Positions 28,119 to 36,750 of a DNA stretch of 64,000 bases are shown one piece after another. The notes beneath the pieces were generated by a model. The model did no database searches. It was given only the letters and a program-made list of their open reading frames with translations, and was not told the DNA's origin. This DNA comes from G963665595 sp963665595 (lineage in GTDB: Bacteria; Actinomycetota; Coriobacteriia; Coriobacteriales; CADBOM01), in the NCBI GenBank assembly GCA_963665595.2, contig CAXXJK010000004.1:124001-188000 (forward strand), read 5' to 3'. The first letter of the stretch is position 1; every line of letters begins with the position of its first letter. Both the position numbers and the translations under genes were made by a program.

Positions 28119-28739
28119 CTAATTACAATTTTCAAGAATCTGACACGCGCGCCTTTTCAAGGGACCGCGTGCGTTCTCCGCATCAAATTTCATACGCTCT
28201 TTCAAAGCCTTCTTAACACTTGGGTCAAGCGTACCCTGAGAAAATGTCACCAAAGAACCCATCATATCGGAAAATTCAAAATCTCCGTGATAGCACTGTA
28301 TGCCTTCATCTATGTGAGACCATACTTGTTTTGAATGAGGTGCTGAAGTTGCCCCGAACGTACAGAGAAACCGCATAGCCGCCAAACGAACCGGTCCAGA
28401 TTCTTCATCATACAATGAATCTTCTGCTCCAGGAACACCCGCAGCACAAGCTGTCGGTTCAAACGGGATAAGCGCTCGCAGTATATCAAGACACTCCCAA
28501 CGAGTCTGCGCTTCGGGACGATACAACGCATCAGAGAATGCGTCTGCATAGCTGACGAGCAATTGAGGATTTTCTTTTGCTACCCCCGCAAGAATCGCGA
28601 CGGCATATTGACGCAAACGACGTCGATCGCTAGTAAGCACCTCAATAAGATCTGCGAGTGCATCAGGATGTTCGAGTATGCGTGTTACGTTTTCTGATCT
28701 ATCGGCGGACAGATCAATATCAAGGATATTCTCAGCCAT
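28119..28739 (-). CDS. HEAT-repeat-like protein, unrecognised
   Basis: 206 residues, all helical by appearance, with two or three HEAT-like helix pairs (DRRRLRQYAVAILAGVAKENPQLL in parts, TRWECLDILRALIPF, GPVRLAAMRFLCTFGA). AGAGAG lies four bases before the ATG. It sits between the aconitase small subunit and isocitrate dehydrogenase genes on the same strand, 24 bases after the former, so it is probably co-expressed with them. No catalytic motif is seen; a scaffold or regulatory role would be a guess. Confidence 0.75.
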   Translation of the reverse strand: MAENILDIDLSADRSENVTRILEHPDALADLIEVLTSDRRRLRQYAVAILAGVAKENPQLLVSYADAFSDALYRPEAQTRWECLDILRALIPFEPTACAAGVPGAEDSLYDEESGPVRLAAMRFLCTFGATSAPHSKQVWSHIDEGIQCYHGDFEFSDMMGSLVTFSQGTLDPSVKKALKERMKFDAENARGPLKRRACQILENCN

Positions 28740-28763
28740 TGAACTCTCTATAGAAAGAAGGGA

Positions 28764-29264
28764 TTAGAATGCAAATCCACCATGTTTGACAAAATGAGCG
28801 GCGAGCCCGCCATCGGCAAGTAGCTTGGCCATGACCGGCGGAAGCGGAGCAAATGGTATCTCGGTACCTTTGGTGCAATTCTTAACGACACCGGTCTCGA
28901 GATCAATAAAAAGATCATCGCCCTCGTCGATACCATCGGTATCGCACTCGACAACCGGAAGGCCGGTGTTGATCGCATTACGATAGAAGATTCTCGCAAA
29001 ACTCTTTGCTACAACCGCACGGGTATTTGAATGAATAAGTACAAGGGGCGCTTGTTCGCGCGAAGATCCCATACCAAAATTCCGACCAGCAACAAGGATA
29101 CCACCTTGCGGCTTCACGCGTTCGTAGTAGTGGGGATCCAACTCCTCCATAGCATGATGAGCCATGTCGTCCATATCATTGCTCTTGAATTTGTATTTGC
29201 CAGAAATAATATAATCGGTGTTTATGTCGTCTCCGAATTTGAAGGCTATCGCTTCGATTGTCAT
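28764..29264 (-). CDS. leuD: Aconitase / 3-isopropylmalate dehydratase small subunit family
   Basis: Swivel subunit of a two-subunit aconitase-family hydro-lyase, 166 residues, the short form found in archaea and anaerobes. Motifs: FGDDINTDYIISGKY and GRNFGMGSSREQAP. AAGGAG is seven bases before the ATG. The substrate-loop sequence GKYKFKS differs from the YLR-type loop of leucine-pathway enzymes, and the neighbours are citrate-pathway genes, so I infer aconitase activity; isopropylmalate dehydratase remains the formal alternative. Confidence 0.85.
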   Translation of the reverse strand: MTIEAIAFKFGDDINTDYIISGKYKFKSNDMDDMAHHAMEELDPHYYERVKPQGGILVAGRNFGMGSSREQAPLVLIHSNTRAVVAKSFARIFYRNAINTGLPVVECDTDGIDEGDDLFIDLETGVVKNCTKGTEIPFAPLPPVMAKLLADGGLAAHFVKHGGFAF

Positions 29265-29274
29265 GAAGTACTCC

Positions 29275-30531
29275 TTACAGATATTCGCGAGGATCGGTTA
29301 TACAAGCGTTTAGTACTGATGCCGCCACCGTGGCCGGGCTCCCCAGATAGATGAAAGCATTCGAGTTACCCATGCGTCCCTTAAAATTACGGTTTGCAGT
29401 AGAGATGACGTTTTCCCCATTACTGGGCACACCGTTATGGGTACCCACACAGGGGCCACAGCCCGGTGTTACCACACAGGCGCCCGCTTCGACGAGATCC
29501 TGAATATAGCCTGCTTCCATTGCCGCAAGATAGATAGCACGCGAAGCCGGAGCCACAACCAGACGACAATCAGGATGAATGGTACGTCCCTTCAAGAGCG
29601 AAGCGGCAATAGCAAAGTCCTCAAGGCGACCATTCGTACACGTACCAATAACACCTTCGGCAATGGGTGTGCCCAGTACCTCATCGATAGATGCGTTATT
29701 GCCTACGGCGTGAGGTTTTGCGATCTGAGGAACGAGTGTAGATACATCTATCACAATCTCCTCGCAGTACCGCGCGTCGTCATCAGGATCAATTGGATTC
29801 GGTATACGTGTTGTGCCACACGCCTTAAAGAAATCAAGAGTCTTTTGATCGGCACGCATAAGACCAGCTTTAGCCCCCACCTCAATGGCCATATTTGAGA
29901 TGGTCATGCGTGCGTCAACAGAGAGAGCCTCTATGGTGTCACCTTCAATTTCAAGCGCTTTATAAGTCGCGCCATCTACACCGATAAGACCCGCGAGGGC
30001 AAGCACGAGATCCTTTGCGTAGACACCCTTCGGCAGCACGCCGGTGTACACAACCTTGATGGTCTCCGGCACTTTAAACCAGAGCTTGCCTGATACCATG
30101 GCGGCCGCGCCGTCGGTGGAACCCACTCCCGTCGAAAACACGTTCAAGGCTCCATACGTACAAGTATGCGAATCACATCCCACGACAAGATCGCCACAGG
30201 TAATCTTGCCCGATTCAGGAATAAGCTGATGACAAACCCCACAGCCCCAATCGTAGATGGTCACACCGGACTCTTTGCCAAAATGTCTCATCTTGTCATG
30301 GATAGCACTGACTCCCTCGATAGGAGACGGGCAGGAATGATCCATTACCATGGCTACCTTGCTCGAATCAAACACCTTGCCGCCACCCATAGCCTGAATA
30401 GCGTCTATAGCAAGTGCTGATGTTCCGTCCTGACTCATGGCAAAATCTATATCGGCAATAACGATGTCGCCTGCATGCGCATCGGTGCCGCTGTGGTTGG
30501 AGAATATCTTCTCCGCGATCGTCTTTCCCAC
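29275..30531 (-). CDS. leuC: Aconitase / 3-isopropylmalate dehydratase large subunit family
   Basis: Iron-sulfur subunit, 418 residues. The three cluster cysteines are in GTCTNGR and TPGCGPCVGTHNG; MDHSCPSP and VGCDSHTCTYGALN are further family motifs. Together with the small subunit ten bases downstream it should interconvert citrate and isocitrate in this context (icd and citrate synthase nearby, no leuA or leuB seen). Start is a GTG with GGAG about nine bases upstream. A 200-base leader with a short peptide and terminator/antiterminator pairings precedes it, suggesting attenuation. Confidence 0.87.
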   Translation of the reverse strand: MGKTIAEKIFSNHSGTDAHAGDIVIADIDFAMSQDGTSALAIDAIQAMGGGKVFDSSKVAMVMDHSCPSPIEGVSAIHDKMRHFGKESGVTIYDWGCGVCHQLIPESGKITCGDLVVGCDSHTCTYGALNVFSTGVGSTDGAAAMVSGKLWFKVPETIKVVYTGVLPKGVYAKDLVLALAGLIGVDGATYKALEIEGDTIEALSVDARMTISNMAIEVGAKAGLMRADQKTLDFFKACGTTRIPNPIDPDDDARYCEEIVIDVSTLVPQIAKPHAVGNNASIDEVLGTPIAEGVIGTCTNGRLEDFAIAASLLKGRTIHPDCRLVVAPASRAIYLAAMEAGYIQDLVEAGACVVTPGCGPCVGTHNGVPSNGENVISTANRNFKGRMGNSNAFIYLGSPATVAASVLNACITDPREYL

Positions 30532-30563
30532 TATATGTCACTCCTTGTCAATATGAGGCGCGC

Positions 30564-30588
30564 AAAAAATCGAGACAGCTATTGTCTC
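30564..30588 (-). terminator. Attenuator-like terminator in the leuC leader
   Basis: On the minus strand GAGACA (30588-30583) pairs with TGTCTC (30577-30572) over a five-base loop, followed by GATTTTTT (T's at 30569-30564). It lies 33 bases before the leuC start, inside the leader, so it would stop transcription before the gene. The left arm can instead pair with TTGTCT at 30624-30619 as part of AGACAA, which would prevent the terminator. Confidence 0.55.
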
Positions 30589-30660
30589 TCAGCGAGTTTA
30601 CGCAGATTTATGACCAGCAGACAAGCCGATTATTCCTTTCAGGAAATGCGCGGCGCTACC

Positions 30661-30708
30661 TTAGAAAGAATAGTATACTGCGTATCTTGCCACGATAGAA
30701 TCTTTCAT
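30661..30708 (-). CDS. Possible leader peptide of the leuCD operon
   Basis: A 15-codon frame, ATG at 30708 and TAA at 30661, peptide MKDSIVARYAVYYSF. TGAGG lies about ten bases upstream. It is followed within 12 bases by a GCGCCG segment that can pair with CGGC just before TTGTCT, giving the set of alternative pairings expected of ribosome-controlled attenuation. Three of its last seven residues are tyrosine and the last is phenylalanine; leucine codons are absent, so leucine is not the likely signal. Confidence 0.4.
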   Translation of the reverse strand: MKDSIVARYAVYYSF

Positions 30709-30727
30709 TGTAAGAATACCTCAATAA

Positions 30728-30756
30728 TGCTTAAAATCTGAAAGAACTACTGTCAA
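30728..30756 (-). promoter_or_regulatory. Possible leuC leader promoter
   Basis: TTGACA (30756-30751) is a perfect -35 hexamer; 17 bases on is TAAGCA (30733-30728), a poor to fair -10 box. Transcription from here would start near 30721, at the very edge of the leader peptide ribosome site, so a start further upstream is also possible. Confidence 0.35.
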
Positions 30757-30770
30757 AATTGCTCTCATAT

Positions 30771-30788
30771 CTGTGGGATATCCCGCAG
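30771..30788. repeat. Operator-like palindrome upstream of the leuC promoter
   Basis: CTGTGGGATATCCCGCAG is an 18-base palindrome with a single mismatched pair. It sits 15 bases upstream of the TTGACA element and 41 bases after the preceding gene. No T run follows, so a protein-binding site is more likely than a terminator. Confidence 0.4.
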
Positions 30789-30828
30789 AAAGCAATCAGC
30801 AGATCATGCCCTCGTGAACACGTTGCCA

Positions 30829-33114
30829 TCAATTATTTGGCTCATATGAAAATTCATAGCAGTGATGGATGTTGCCCCTACGCGCAAAATCCTCTCCAAT
30901 GGTCTGCGAAGTGATATCGGTAATTTTCACACGCGCTTTTTCAAGCGCCTCCAGATCAGGCTTAAAGGCGCGTAGATTACAACAGAAATACGCTATTCCA
31001 TCAGGTGCGAGCAAGCGTGACGTAGCAATAAGTAGCTCAACATGATCTCGCTGGACATCCCAAGTTCGGTTTCCCATCTTTGAAGAATTAGAGAACGTGG
31101 GTGGATCGACATAGATCAAGCCGAATTTAGTGCCTGCCGCGCGCGCCTCTCGTACCCATCTCATCGCATCTCCGCGTTCATACCGATAACGACGAGCATC
31201 TGTGAATCCGTTGAGCCCCATATTGTGCTCTGCCCATTCCAGATATCCTTGGGAAAGATCTTGAGTGAGGACACTCTGCGCACCGCCCGCCGCCATCGCC
31301 ACCGATGCCGTACCCGTGTAGGAGAAAAGATTCAAACAATCTTTGCCCCGAGCCATTGACTGCAACAAGTCGCGAATGGGCCGACCATCAAGGAACAGAC
31401 CCGTATCGAGGAGTCGTCCAAATTCCACGCGATAGCGTCTCTGGCCCTCTGCAACCGTATGAAAAAATGTGCGTGTTGACACGCTTCCTTCCATATGTTG
31501 AAGACCGCCTTTACTGTGTTTGCGTACGCGCAGAAACACATTCTTCTGATCGACAGCCAAGATTTCCGGCACCGTCATGAGAACATCGGCGCATCGGCGA
31601 GCTGCTTTGTCAGGATCAATCTCTCGTGGTGCCTGATACTCCGCAATACACACCCATCGTTTGTTTGCTTCGTCACCCGCACCGTTATATACATCAATGG
31701 CGACCGCATAATCAGGCAGATCGGCATCGTAAACGCGATAGCAGGAAATTCCTTGCTTGCGAGCCCATTTTTCTCGAATCCGAGCCATCTTGCGCAACCG
31801 TGCAATAAACTGATCAGTGCCTTTCTCAAAAGTTCTTGAGCCAAAGCTATCAGCGGTTTCAGACACATTCAAACCCGTGCTCGCGGGTGCCGCCTCAGGA
31901 CTTTCTAACAAAGAGGTGCCCGCGGGCCCCGCGGAAAACACACGGATTGAAGCAACCAAGGGACCGCTGAACGTATCAATCACACGCTCAGGACGTCGTT
32001 TGAGAAACGCATCGATCTGTGCATCAGGGGCAAGAAGCGAAAGTGTCCATTTCGCATCATGGGCAGCGACGAAAGCCGCCAATGAAACATAAGACGTTAC
32101 CGCCTTGTTCGTCTTGACCGCAGAAGCACCCACCAGAAGATCTGTTATCAATAATGCTTGAGTGCCCGGCACCATCTTGCTTACCAACGCAGAAGCCTCA
32201 GATGAAACAGTCTCAGCTCCTCCTTGCTCGATGGATATACAATCGGACAAACCCGCTCGTTTGACATTATCTAACGCATCTTTCATTGATCGATCATCGA
32301 GAGCAAAACCAACGAAGGATGGTATCTGAGAACGCCCCGTAGCGGCGCGCTCATCCGCTTCTCCTATGAGATGATCCCAGAGAACGGCATCGTGCCCTAG
32401 CCAACCCTCAAACCCCCAACGAGAACGCAGGATGCCCGGGGCGATATCGCCCGCGATGAACGCTGCCTCGATAAGCAAAACGCCTTGACCGCAGAACGGG
32501 TCGACGCAAAGCGAATACTCTTTGAACGTCTCCGGCCAGCGCACGGCAAGCACTAGTGCTGCTGCAAGCGTCTCGCCGAGCGAAGCACCGCTTTTTTGCA
32601 TGTCTAAGCGATATTCCCGCCGTGATAGTGACGTACCGGAAAGATCGATGGCGATGGTCGCACGCTCGCGATGCACGCTTACGTCAATCAGAATATCGGG
32701 CTTATGAAAATCGACATCCGGACGACTCCCGGTAGCTGCGCGCACGGTATCGCAGATAGCATCTTTGACACGTTGTGCGACAAAACGCGTATTGCGCAGT
32801 TCAGCATTCGTTCCGTGGGCGGAAACGGCGATGGTCGCACCCGTTTTGATATGTATCGTCCAATCCATTGCCGCAACCGCTTGATACAGCGCATCTGCGG
32901 TGGTGGCATTCACGCGATCAAGAATCAATAGTATGCGGCTGGCCGTCCTCGACCAAAGCAACGCGCGATACCCTGCCTCGAGGGATCCAAAAAACGAAAC
33001 ACCCGTGTTAAGGGGTCTGAGATGATCAACGTCAAGAGAACGCAGCTCATCAGCAAGGAGGGGCGCAAGACCCGTTCCGCACGTAGCAAGAAACTCATGG
33101 GTGGATCTTTCCAT
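30829..33114 (-). CDS. rlmL: Fused 23S rRNA methyltransferase RlmKL, N-terminal catalytic motif lost
   Basis: 761 residues: THUMP domain, then an RlmL-type methyltransferase half and an RlmK-type half. In E. coli the two halves methylate G2445 and G2069 of 23S rRNA. Here the SAM site of the first half is present (DPFCGQGVLLIEAAF), but the catalytic NPPY motif is replaced by LLITDLLVGAS, so this half may not methylate. The second half is intact: LFSYTGTASVAMAAGGA and VDPPTFSNSSKM. A Ser/Glu-rich linker joins them. AGGGG is eight bases before the ATG. Confidence 0.92.
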   Translation of the reverse strand: MERSTHEFLATCGTGLAPLLADELRSLDVDHLRPLNTGVSFFGSLEAGYRALLWSRTASRILLILDRVNATTADALYQAVAAMDWTIHIKTGATIAVSAHGTNAELRNTRFVAQRVKDAICDTVRAATGSRPDVDFHKPDILIDVSVHRERATIAIDLSGTSLSRREYRLDMQKSGASLGETLAAALVLAVRWPETFKEYSLCVDPFCGQGVLLIEAAFIAGDIAPGILRSRWGFEGWLGHDAVLWDHLIGEADERAATGRSQIPSFVGFALDDRSMKDALDNVKRAGLSDCISIEQGGAETVSSEASALVSKMVPGTQALLITDLLVGASAVKTNKAVTSYVSLAAFVAAHDAKWTLSLLAPDAQIDAFLKRRPERVIDTFSGPLVASIRVFSAGPAGTSLLESPEAAPASTGLNVSETADSFGSRTFEKGTDQFIARLRKMARIREKWARKQGISCYRVYDADLPDYAVAIDVYNGAGDEANKRWVCIAEYQAPREIDPDKAARRCADVLMTVPEILAVDQKNVFLRVRKHSKGGLQHMEGSVSTRTFFHTVAEGQRRYRVEFGRLLDTGLFLDGRPIRDLLQSMARGKDCLNLFSYTGTASVAMAAGGAQSVLTQDLSQGYLEWAEHNMGLNGFTDARRYRYERGDAMRWVREARAAGTKFGLIYVDPPTFSNSSKMGNRTWDVQRDHVELLIATSRLLAPDGIAYFCCNLRAFKPDLEALEKARVKITDITSQTIGEDFARRGNIHHCYEFSYEPNN

Positions 33115-33155
33115 GTATGAAACCCCTTTGAAGGTGCTCGACTGAAAAATGGCCG

Positions 33156-34295
33156 CTATAAACGGTTGTCTTTCAAATTGAAATGATCAAATCCATCGGC
33201 GAGAATTTCGTCATAGTCGACGCTGTCTTCACCCTCATCGCAGTCATCATCTTGTTCCTCGTCCCAGTCATCAAGGACATCAGAACCATGATGTTCAGTA
33301 TCACCGCACGCACACGATTCGTCATGGGTGTGTCCGTGCCCTTCTTCAGAGAGATGCGCCGCCCGAGACCAATCCAAGCCATGACGAGTGCACGAAGCTT
33401 CGTCACCATATACCAGCTGTAATCCGGCAATGTCTTTATCCGCTCCACCGATTATAGAGAGTAGATTATACAGTTGATAGGCGTTTTCGAGCCCCGGAAA
33501 GGTGAGGTCTTTATTGTCTGCAGCTTCAAAGCAAACCTCAAGTTCGCTCAATAGTCGCATGACGGAATATTCACCCTCATAACTATCCTGAATGATCTTG
33601 TCAGCATAAGCGCTGAACAGCTCAGAGTGTAATCCGAGAGCATTCAGGTAACGAGTCGCATCCGTTTGCGCGATACCATGATTCTCTGCAAACGAAAGCG
33701 CTTCGACCACGCCAAGAATAGAACTTACATGCATAACAAGCGACGCAATACCCATGGCCTTTCCAGACCCTGGCCCTTCGCAAGAGATGACAGGAAGCTT
33801 AAACGATTTTATGAGCGCGTCTGCGATTCTTATATCGGAGCGCTCTCCTCCAAGAAAAATAGAAGGCTCGTGGCCCGGAATAGTGGTAACCGCGCTCGCC
33901 ATCCACCCGTCAAGAATGTGAAGTTCATTGAGCACACCGAGTGCCTGAATCTCACCGGCAAGAGAAGGAGTCGCCGGTGTTACATCTATAACAAAGGCAC
34001 CTTTTTCTGCACATTTGAGAATTCCGTTTGTCTCCATGAATGCATTTTCGTATTCGCTGGTATTCGCAAATGCAGTAATGATAACCGTCGAGCCCACAAG
34101 CGCATCGTTAAACGAATCCGCCACACGAACATTTTTGCCACTGAAACGTCGAGCGCGCTCATCAATCAGATCGTGGACGACCGTCGATACTCCGCTGGCA
34201 ATAACCTTCTTGGCGATATAGGAACCCTTTGCACCTAAGCCTAAACAAGCCACCTGTAGGGGTAGGTCATGCGACCGAGAAGCAGTACTGTTCAT
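33156..34295 (-). CDS. 3-hydroxyisobutyrate-dehydrogenase-like NAD(P)-binding protein with metal-binding tail
   Basis: 379 residues. Residues ~13-175 form a Rossmann domain (CLGLGAKGSYIAKKV) and DVTPATPSLAGEI lies in the expected substrate region, as in beta-hydroxyacid dehydrogenases. The helix that normally bears the catalytic lysine reads GSGKAMGIASL, so the usual Lys and Asn are Gly and Leu/Ser, with a Lys three residues earlier; activity is doubtful. From residue ~320 comes an unusual tail: HGHTHDESCACGDTEHH, then an acidic Asp/Glu stretch. It suggests metal binding (Ni, Zn or Co). GGGAGG sits close before the ATG. Between citrate synthase and RlmKL; substrate unknown. Confidence 0.78.
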   Translation of the reverse strand: MNSTASRSHDLPLQVACLGLGAKGSYIAKKVIASGVSTVVHDLIDERARRFSGKNVRVADSFNDALVGSTVIITAFANTSEYENAFMETNGILKCAEKGAFVIDVTPATPSLAGEIQALGVLNELHILDGWMASAVTTIPGHEPSIFLGGERSDIRIADALIKSFKLPVISCEGPGSGKAMGIASLVMHVSSILGVVEALSFAENHGIAQTDATRYLNALGLHSELFSAYADKIIQDSYEGEYSVMRLLSELEVCFEAADNKDLTFPGLENAYQLYNLLSIIGGADKDIAGLQLVYGDEASCTRHGLDWSRAAHLSEEGHGHTHDESCACGDTEHHGSDVLDDWDEEQDDDCDEGEDSVDYDEILADGFDHFNLKDNRL

Positions 34296-34343
34296 ATGTC
34301 CCTCCCCTCTCAGAGAGCAATAATCGTAGCGTGAATAAAACTT

Positions 34344-35693
34344 CTAGCGCTGCTCAATAGGAATGTACTTGTTACGATGAGTGATGGATTTATATGCAGG
34401 TCTAACGATGCGTTTGCCTGATACGATCTCCTCAAATCGGTGAGCCGCCCAGCCCGCCATGCGCGAACAGGCGAACAAGGGGGTGAACAGATCATCAGGA
34501 ATGCCCAGCATGTGATAAACAAAGCCCGTATACATATCGACATTCGCACATATTTGCTTGCCGTCGCCCTTATATTCAGCAATAACCTCAGGAGCGAGTG
34601 CTTCGATTCTCTCAATAAACTCCAGTTCTTCTTGATACTCAGTGCCTGCGGTGAGATCGCGCGCATATTGTTTGCAGAGAACAGAGCGCGGATCTGATAA
34701 CGTATACACTGCATGTCCCATGCCGTATATAAGTCCCGAGCGATCGTATGCTTCTTTGCTAAGAATCTTACGGAGGTAATCGGCGATCTCGCCATCATCA
34801 GACCAATTGGCGATATTTTCCTTCATTTCCTGATGCATGCCACGTACCTTGTGATTTGCTCCTCCATGCCGAGGACCTTTAAGCGAACCGATAGCCCCTG
34901 CATAGGTTGAGTATGGATCAGTGCCCGACGAGGTGAGCACCCGGGTAGTAAACGTTGAGTTATTACCGCCACCGTGTTCCGCATGCATCATCATCATAAT
35001 ATCAAGCATCTGTGCTTCTTCTGGCTTGAATTGACGATCAAGACGAAGCATTGAAAGAATCGTCTCGGCGGTGGATTGGCCCGGTATGAAGCGGTGCATG
35101 ATCATGGAGTCCCCAAAATAATGAGCGCGTTTGGCATAATAGCCAAGCACCATGATACGAGGAAGACGAGAGAGCAACGATATAGCAGTATCGATCTCAT
35201 GCTCTGAACTGATCTCGTCGGGGTCATCTGCCGAGTCATATGAGTAGAGCACCAAGACACTACGCGCCAGCTTGTTCATAATATTTGATGAGGGGCGCTT
35301 CATGATCATGTCAGCGGTGAACCCATCAGGTAGTTCGCGATTCAAGTCGATGAGTTCGCGAAATTTTCCGAGCTGCTCGATGGTTGGGAGTTTACCGGAA
35401 AACAAGAGGTAAGCAACCTCTTCAAATCCAAAACGATTCTCTTGCGCCGCATGCGCGACAAGATCCTTGATGTTGTAGCCCCTGAAGGTCAGTTCACCGT
35501 CTATAGGCTGGCGATCACCTTCATTTACTATGTAACCGTGCACGTTACTGATTTTCGTGATGCCGGCGACAACACCGGTGCCATCAGCATTCCGAAGTCC
35601 TCGTTTCACGTCATATTTTGTGAAATAAGACGAGTCGATCGAATTGACTGACTCGAAATCATTGTAAAGATCCATTTTCGTCTGTGTCGTCAT
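34344..35693 (-). CDS. gltA: Citrate synthase
   Basis: Condenses oxaloacetate and acetyl-CoA, entering the oxidative branch completed by the LeuCD-type aconitase and isocitrate dehydrogenase. 449 residues; catalytic histidines in MMHAEHGGGNNSTF and LKGPRHGGANHKV, and the aspartate in ANVDMYTGFVYHMLGIP. The HAEHGGGNNST variant (instead of HELNAST) is that of a citrate-synthase-like subgroup in Firmicutes and Coriobacteria. GGAAGG is about seven bases before the ATG. Confidence 0.93.
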   Translation of the reverse strand: MTTQTKMDLYNDFESVNSIDSSYFTKYDVKRGLRNADGTGVVAGITKISNVHGYIVNEGDRQPIDGELTFRGYNIKDLVAHAAQENRFGFEEVAYLLFSGKLPTIEQLGKFRELIDLNRELPDGFTADMIMKRPSSNIMNKLARSVLVLYSYDSADDPDEISSEHEIDTAISLLSRLPRIMVLGYYAKRAHYFGDSMIMHRFIPGQSTAETILSMLRLDRQFKPEEAQMLDIMMMMHAEHGGGNNSTFTTRVLTSSGTDPYSTYAGAIGSLKGPRHGGANHKVRGMHQEMKENIANWSDDGEIADYLRKILSKEAYDRSGLIYGMGHAVYTLSDPRSVLCKQYARDLTAGTEYQEELEFIERIEALAPEVIAEYKGDGKQICANVDMYTGFVYHMLGIPDDLFTPLFACSRMAGWAAHRFEEIVSGKRIVRPAYKSITHRNKYIPIEQR

Positions 35694-35851
35694 GATCGGT
35701 CCTTCCTGATTTGCTCATGATGAATGATTCTATTATCCTCGTTCGACAAAACAATGAAGCAATCGGCAGAAAATTATCCGCCAAACATACGAAACGAGAA
35801 AGAAAACTACCTGTTCTGACATAACCAGTGAGAATACAGATTACCTGATCT

Positions 35852-36745
35852 CTATTTTTTCGACAAGCGTCGGTCGGCACCCCAGAACACGCAGGCAAGC
35901 ATACCCGGTCCTACGTGAGAACCGACCGTTGGGCCAATGGATGTCTCAAAGAATTCAAGATTGGGCAGATGCTCTGATAGAAGGTTTTTCAACGTCATCA
36001 GACCTTCACGGTCATCAGCATCCGCGATGAGTACTGAATAGTCATTCGGATATGATGAGTTATTCTTGAAATACTTCAACATTTCCTTCAACGCCTTACG
36101 ACGGCCGCGAACCATACCACAACTTTCGAGATTGCCGGTAAGGTCGAATGTGAGTAATGGCTTGATGTCGAGTTTTGAGGCAACCATCGCGAGAGTCGAA
36201 GGAATTCTGCCGCCACGTTGGAGCGCGTCAAGGTTGTCAACGGTAAACATCATATTGACAAACCATCGCCTCTCTTTCACCCACTCAGCGAGTTCACGAG
36301 CCGTCATCCCCTCTGCAAGACGGAGACATGCTTCGCGCACGAGAAAACCTTCTGCAACAGAGCCCAGTTTGGTATCGATAAGATATATCTCAGCGTCAGG
36401 ATGTTCAACCATAACCGTATCATAAAAATAGTGAGCAATCGTGGCATACGTGCCTGAAAGACCCGATGAAAACGTGAGTATAACCGTAGGTTTGTTGTCA
36501 GCAACAATGGCATCAAACATTGCCATAATCGTAGCGAGCGGTATCTGAGCCGTATAAGGTTCATTTCCATTTCTCATACCCTCAAAAAATTCATGTGCAG
36601 TAGTTGATTGGTACAGATCATCAAAATACTGCTCACGCGCTATCTGATAGGGAAACTCCATAATATGAGAAGCATAATCTGCCACGGCCTCATAGGGAAG
36701 ATCGCAACAAGAGTCAATAACCAGATTACAGTTAAAATCCGACAT
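35852..36745 (-). CDS. DegV family fatty-acid-binding protein
   Basis: 297 residues. DegV proteins bind a fatty acid and, in some Gram-positives, act as FakB with the kinase FakA. The family pattern is visible: VIDSCCDLPYE at the start, LTFSSGLSGTYATIAHYF in the lipid-head region, and the C-terminal FETSIGPTVGSHVGPGML. Start taken at the ATG at 36745, where AGAGG is eight bases upstream; the ATG two codons earlier overlaps the pncB stop. Last gene of the long operon beginning at tatA. Confidence 0.93.
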   Translation of the reverse strand: MSDFNCNLVIDSCCDLPYEAVADYASHIMEFPYQIAREQYFDDLYQSTTAHEFFEGMRNGNEPYTAQIPLATIMAMFDAIVADNKPTVILTFSSGLSGTYATIAHYFYDTVMVEHPDAEIYLIDTKLGSVAEGFLVREACLRLAEGMTARELAEWVKERRWFVNMMFTVDNLDALQRGGRIPSTLAMVASKLDIKPLLTFDLTGNLESCGMVRGRRKALKEMLKYFKNNSSYPNDYSVLIADADDREGLMTLKNLLSEHLPNLEFFETSIGPTVGSHVGPGMLACVFWGADRRLSKK

Positions 36746-36750
36746 GAACA

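Noticed and set aside
30645..30660. T-box-like sequence in the leuC leader
   Set aside because: About ten of fourteen positions resemble the T-box, but the UGG that pairs with the tRNA end is missing (TAGC) and no specifier stem was found.
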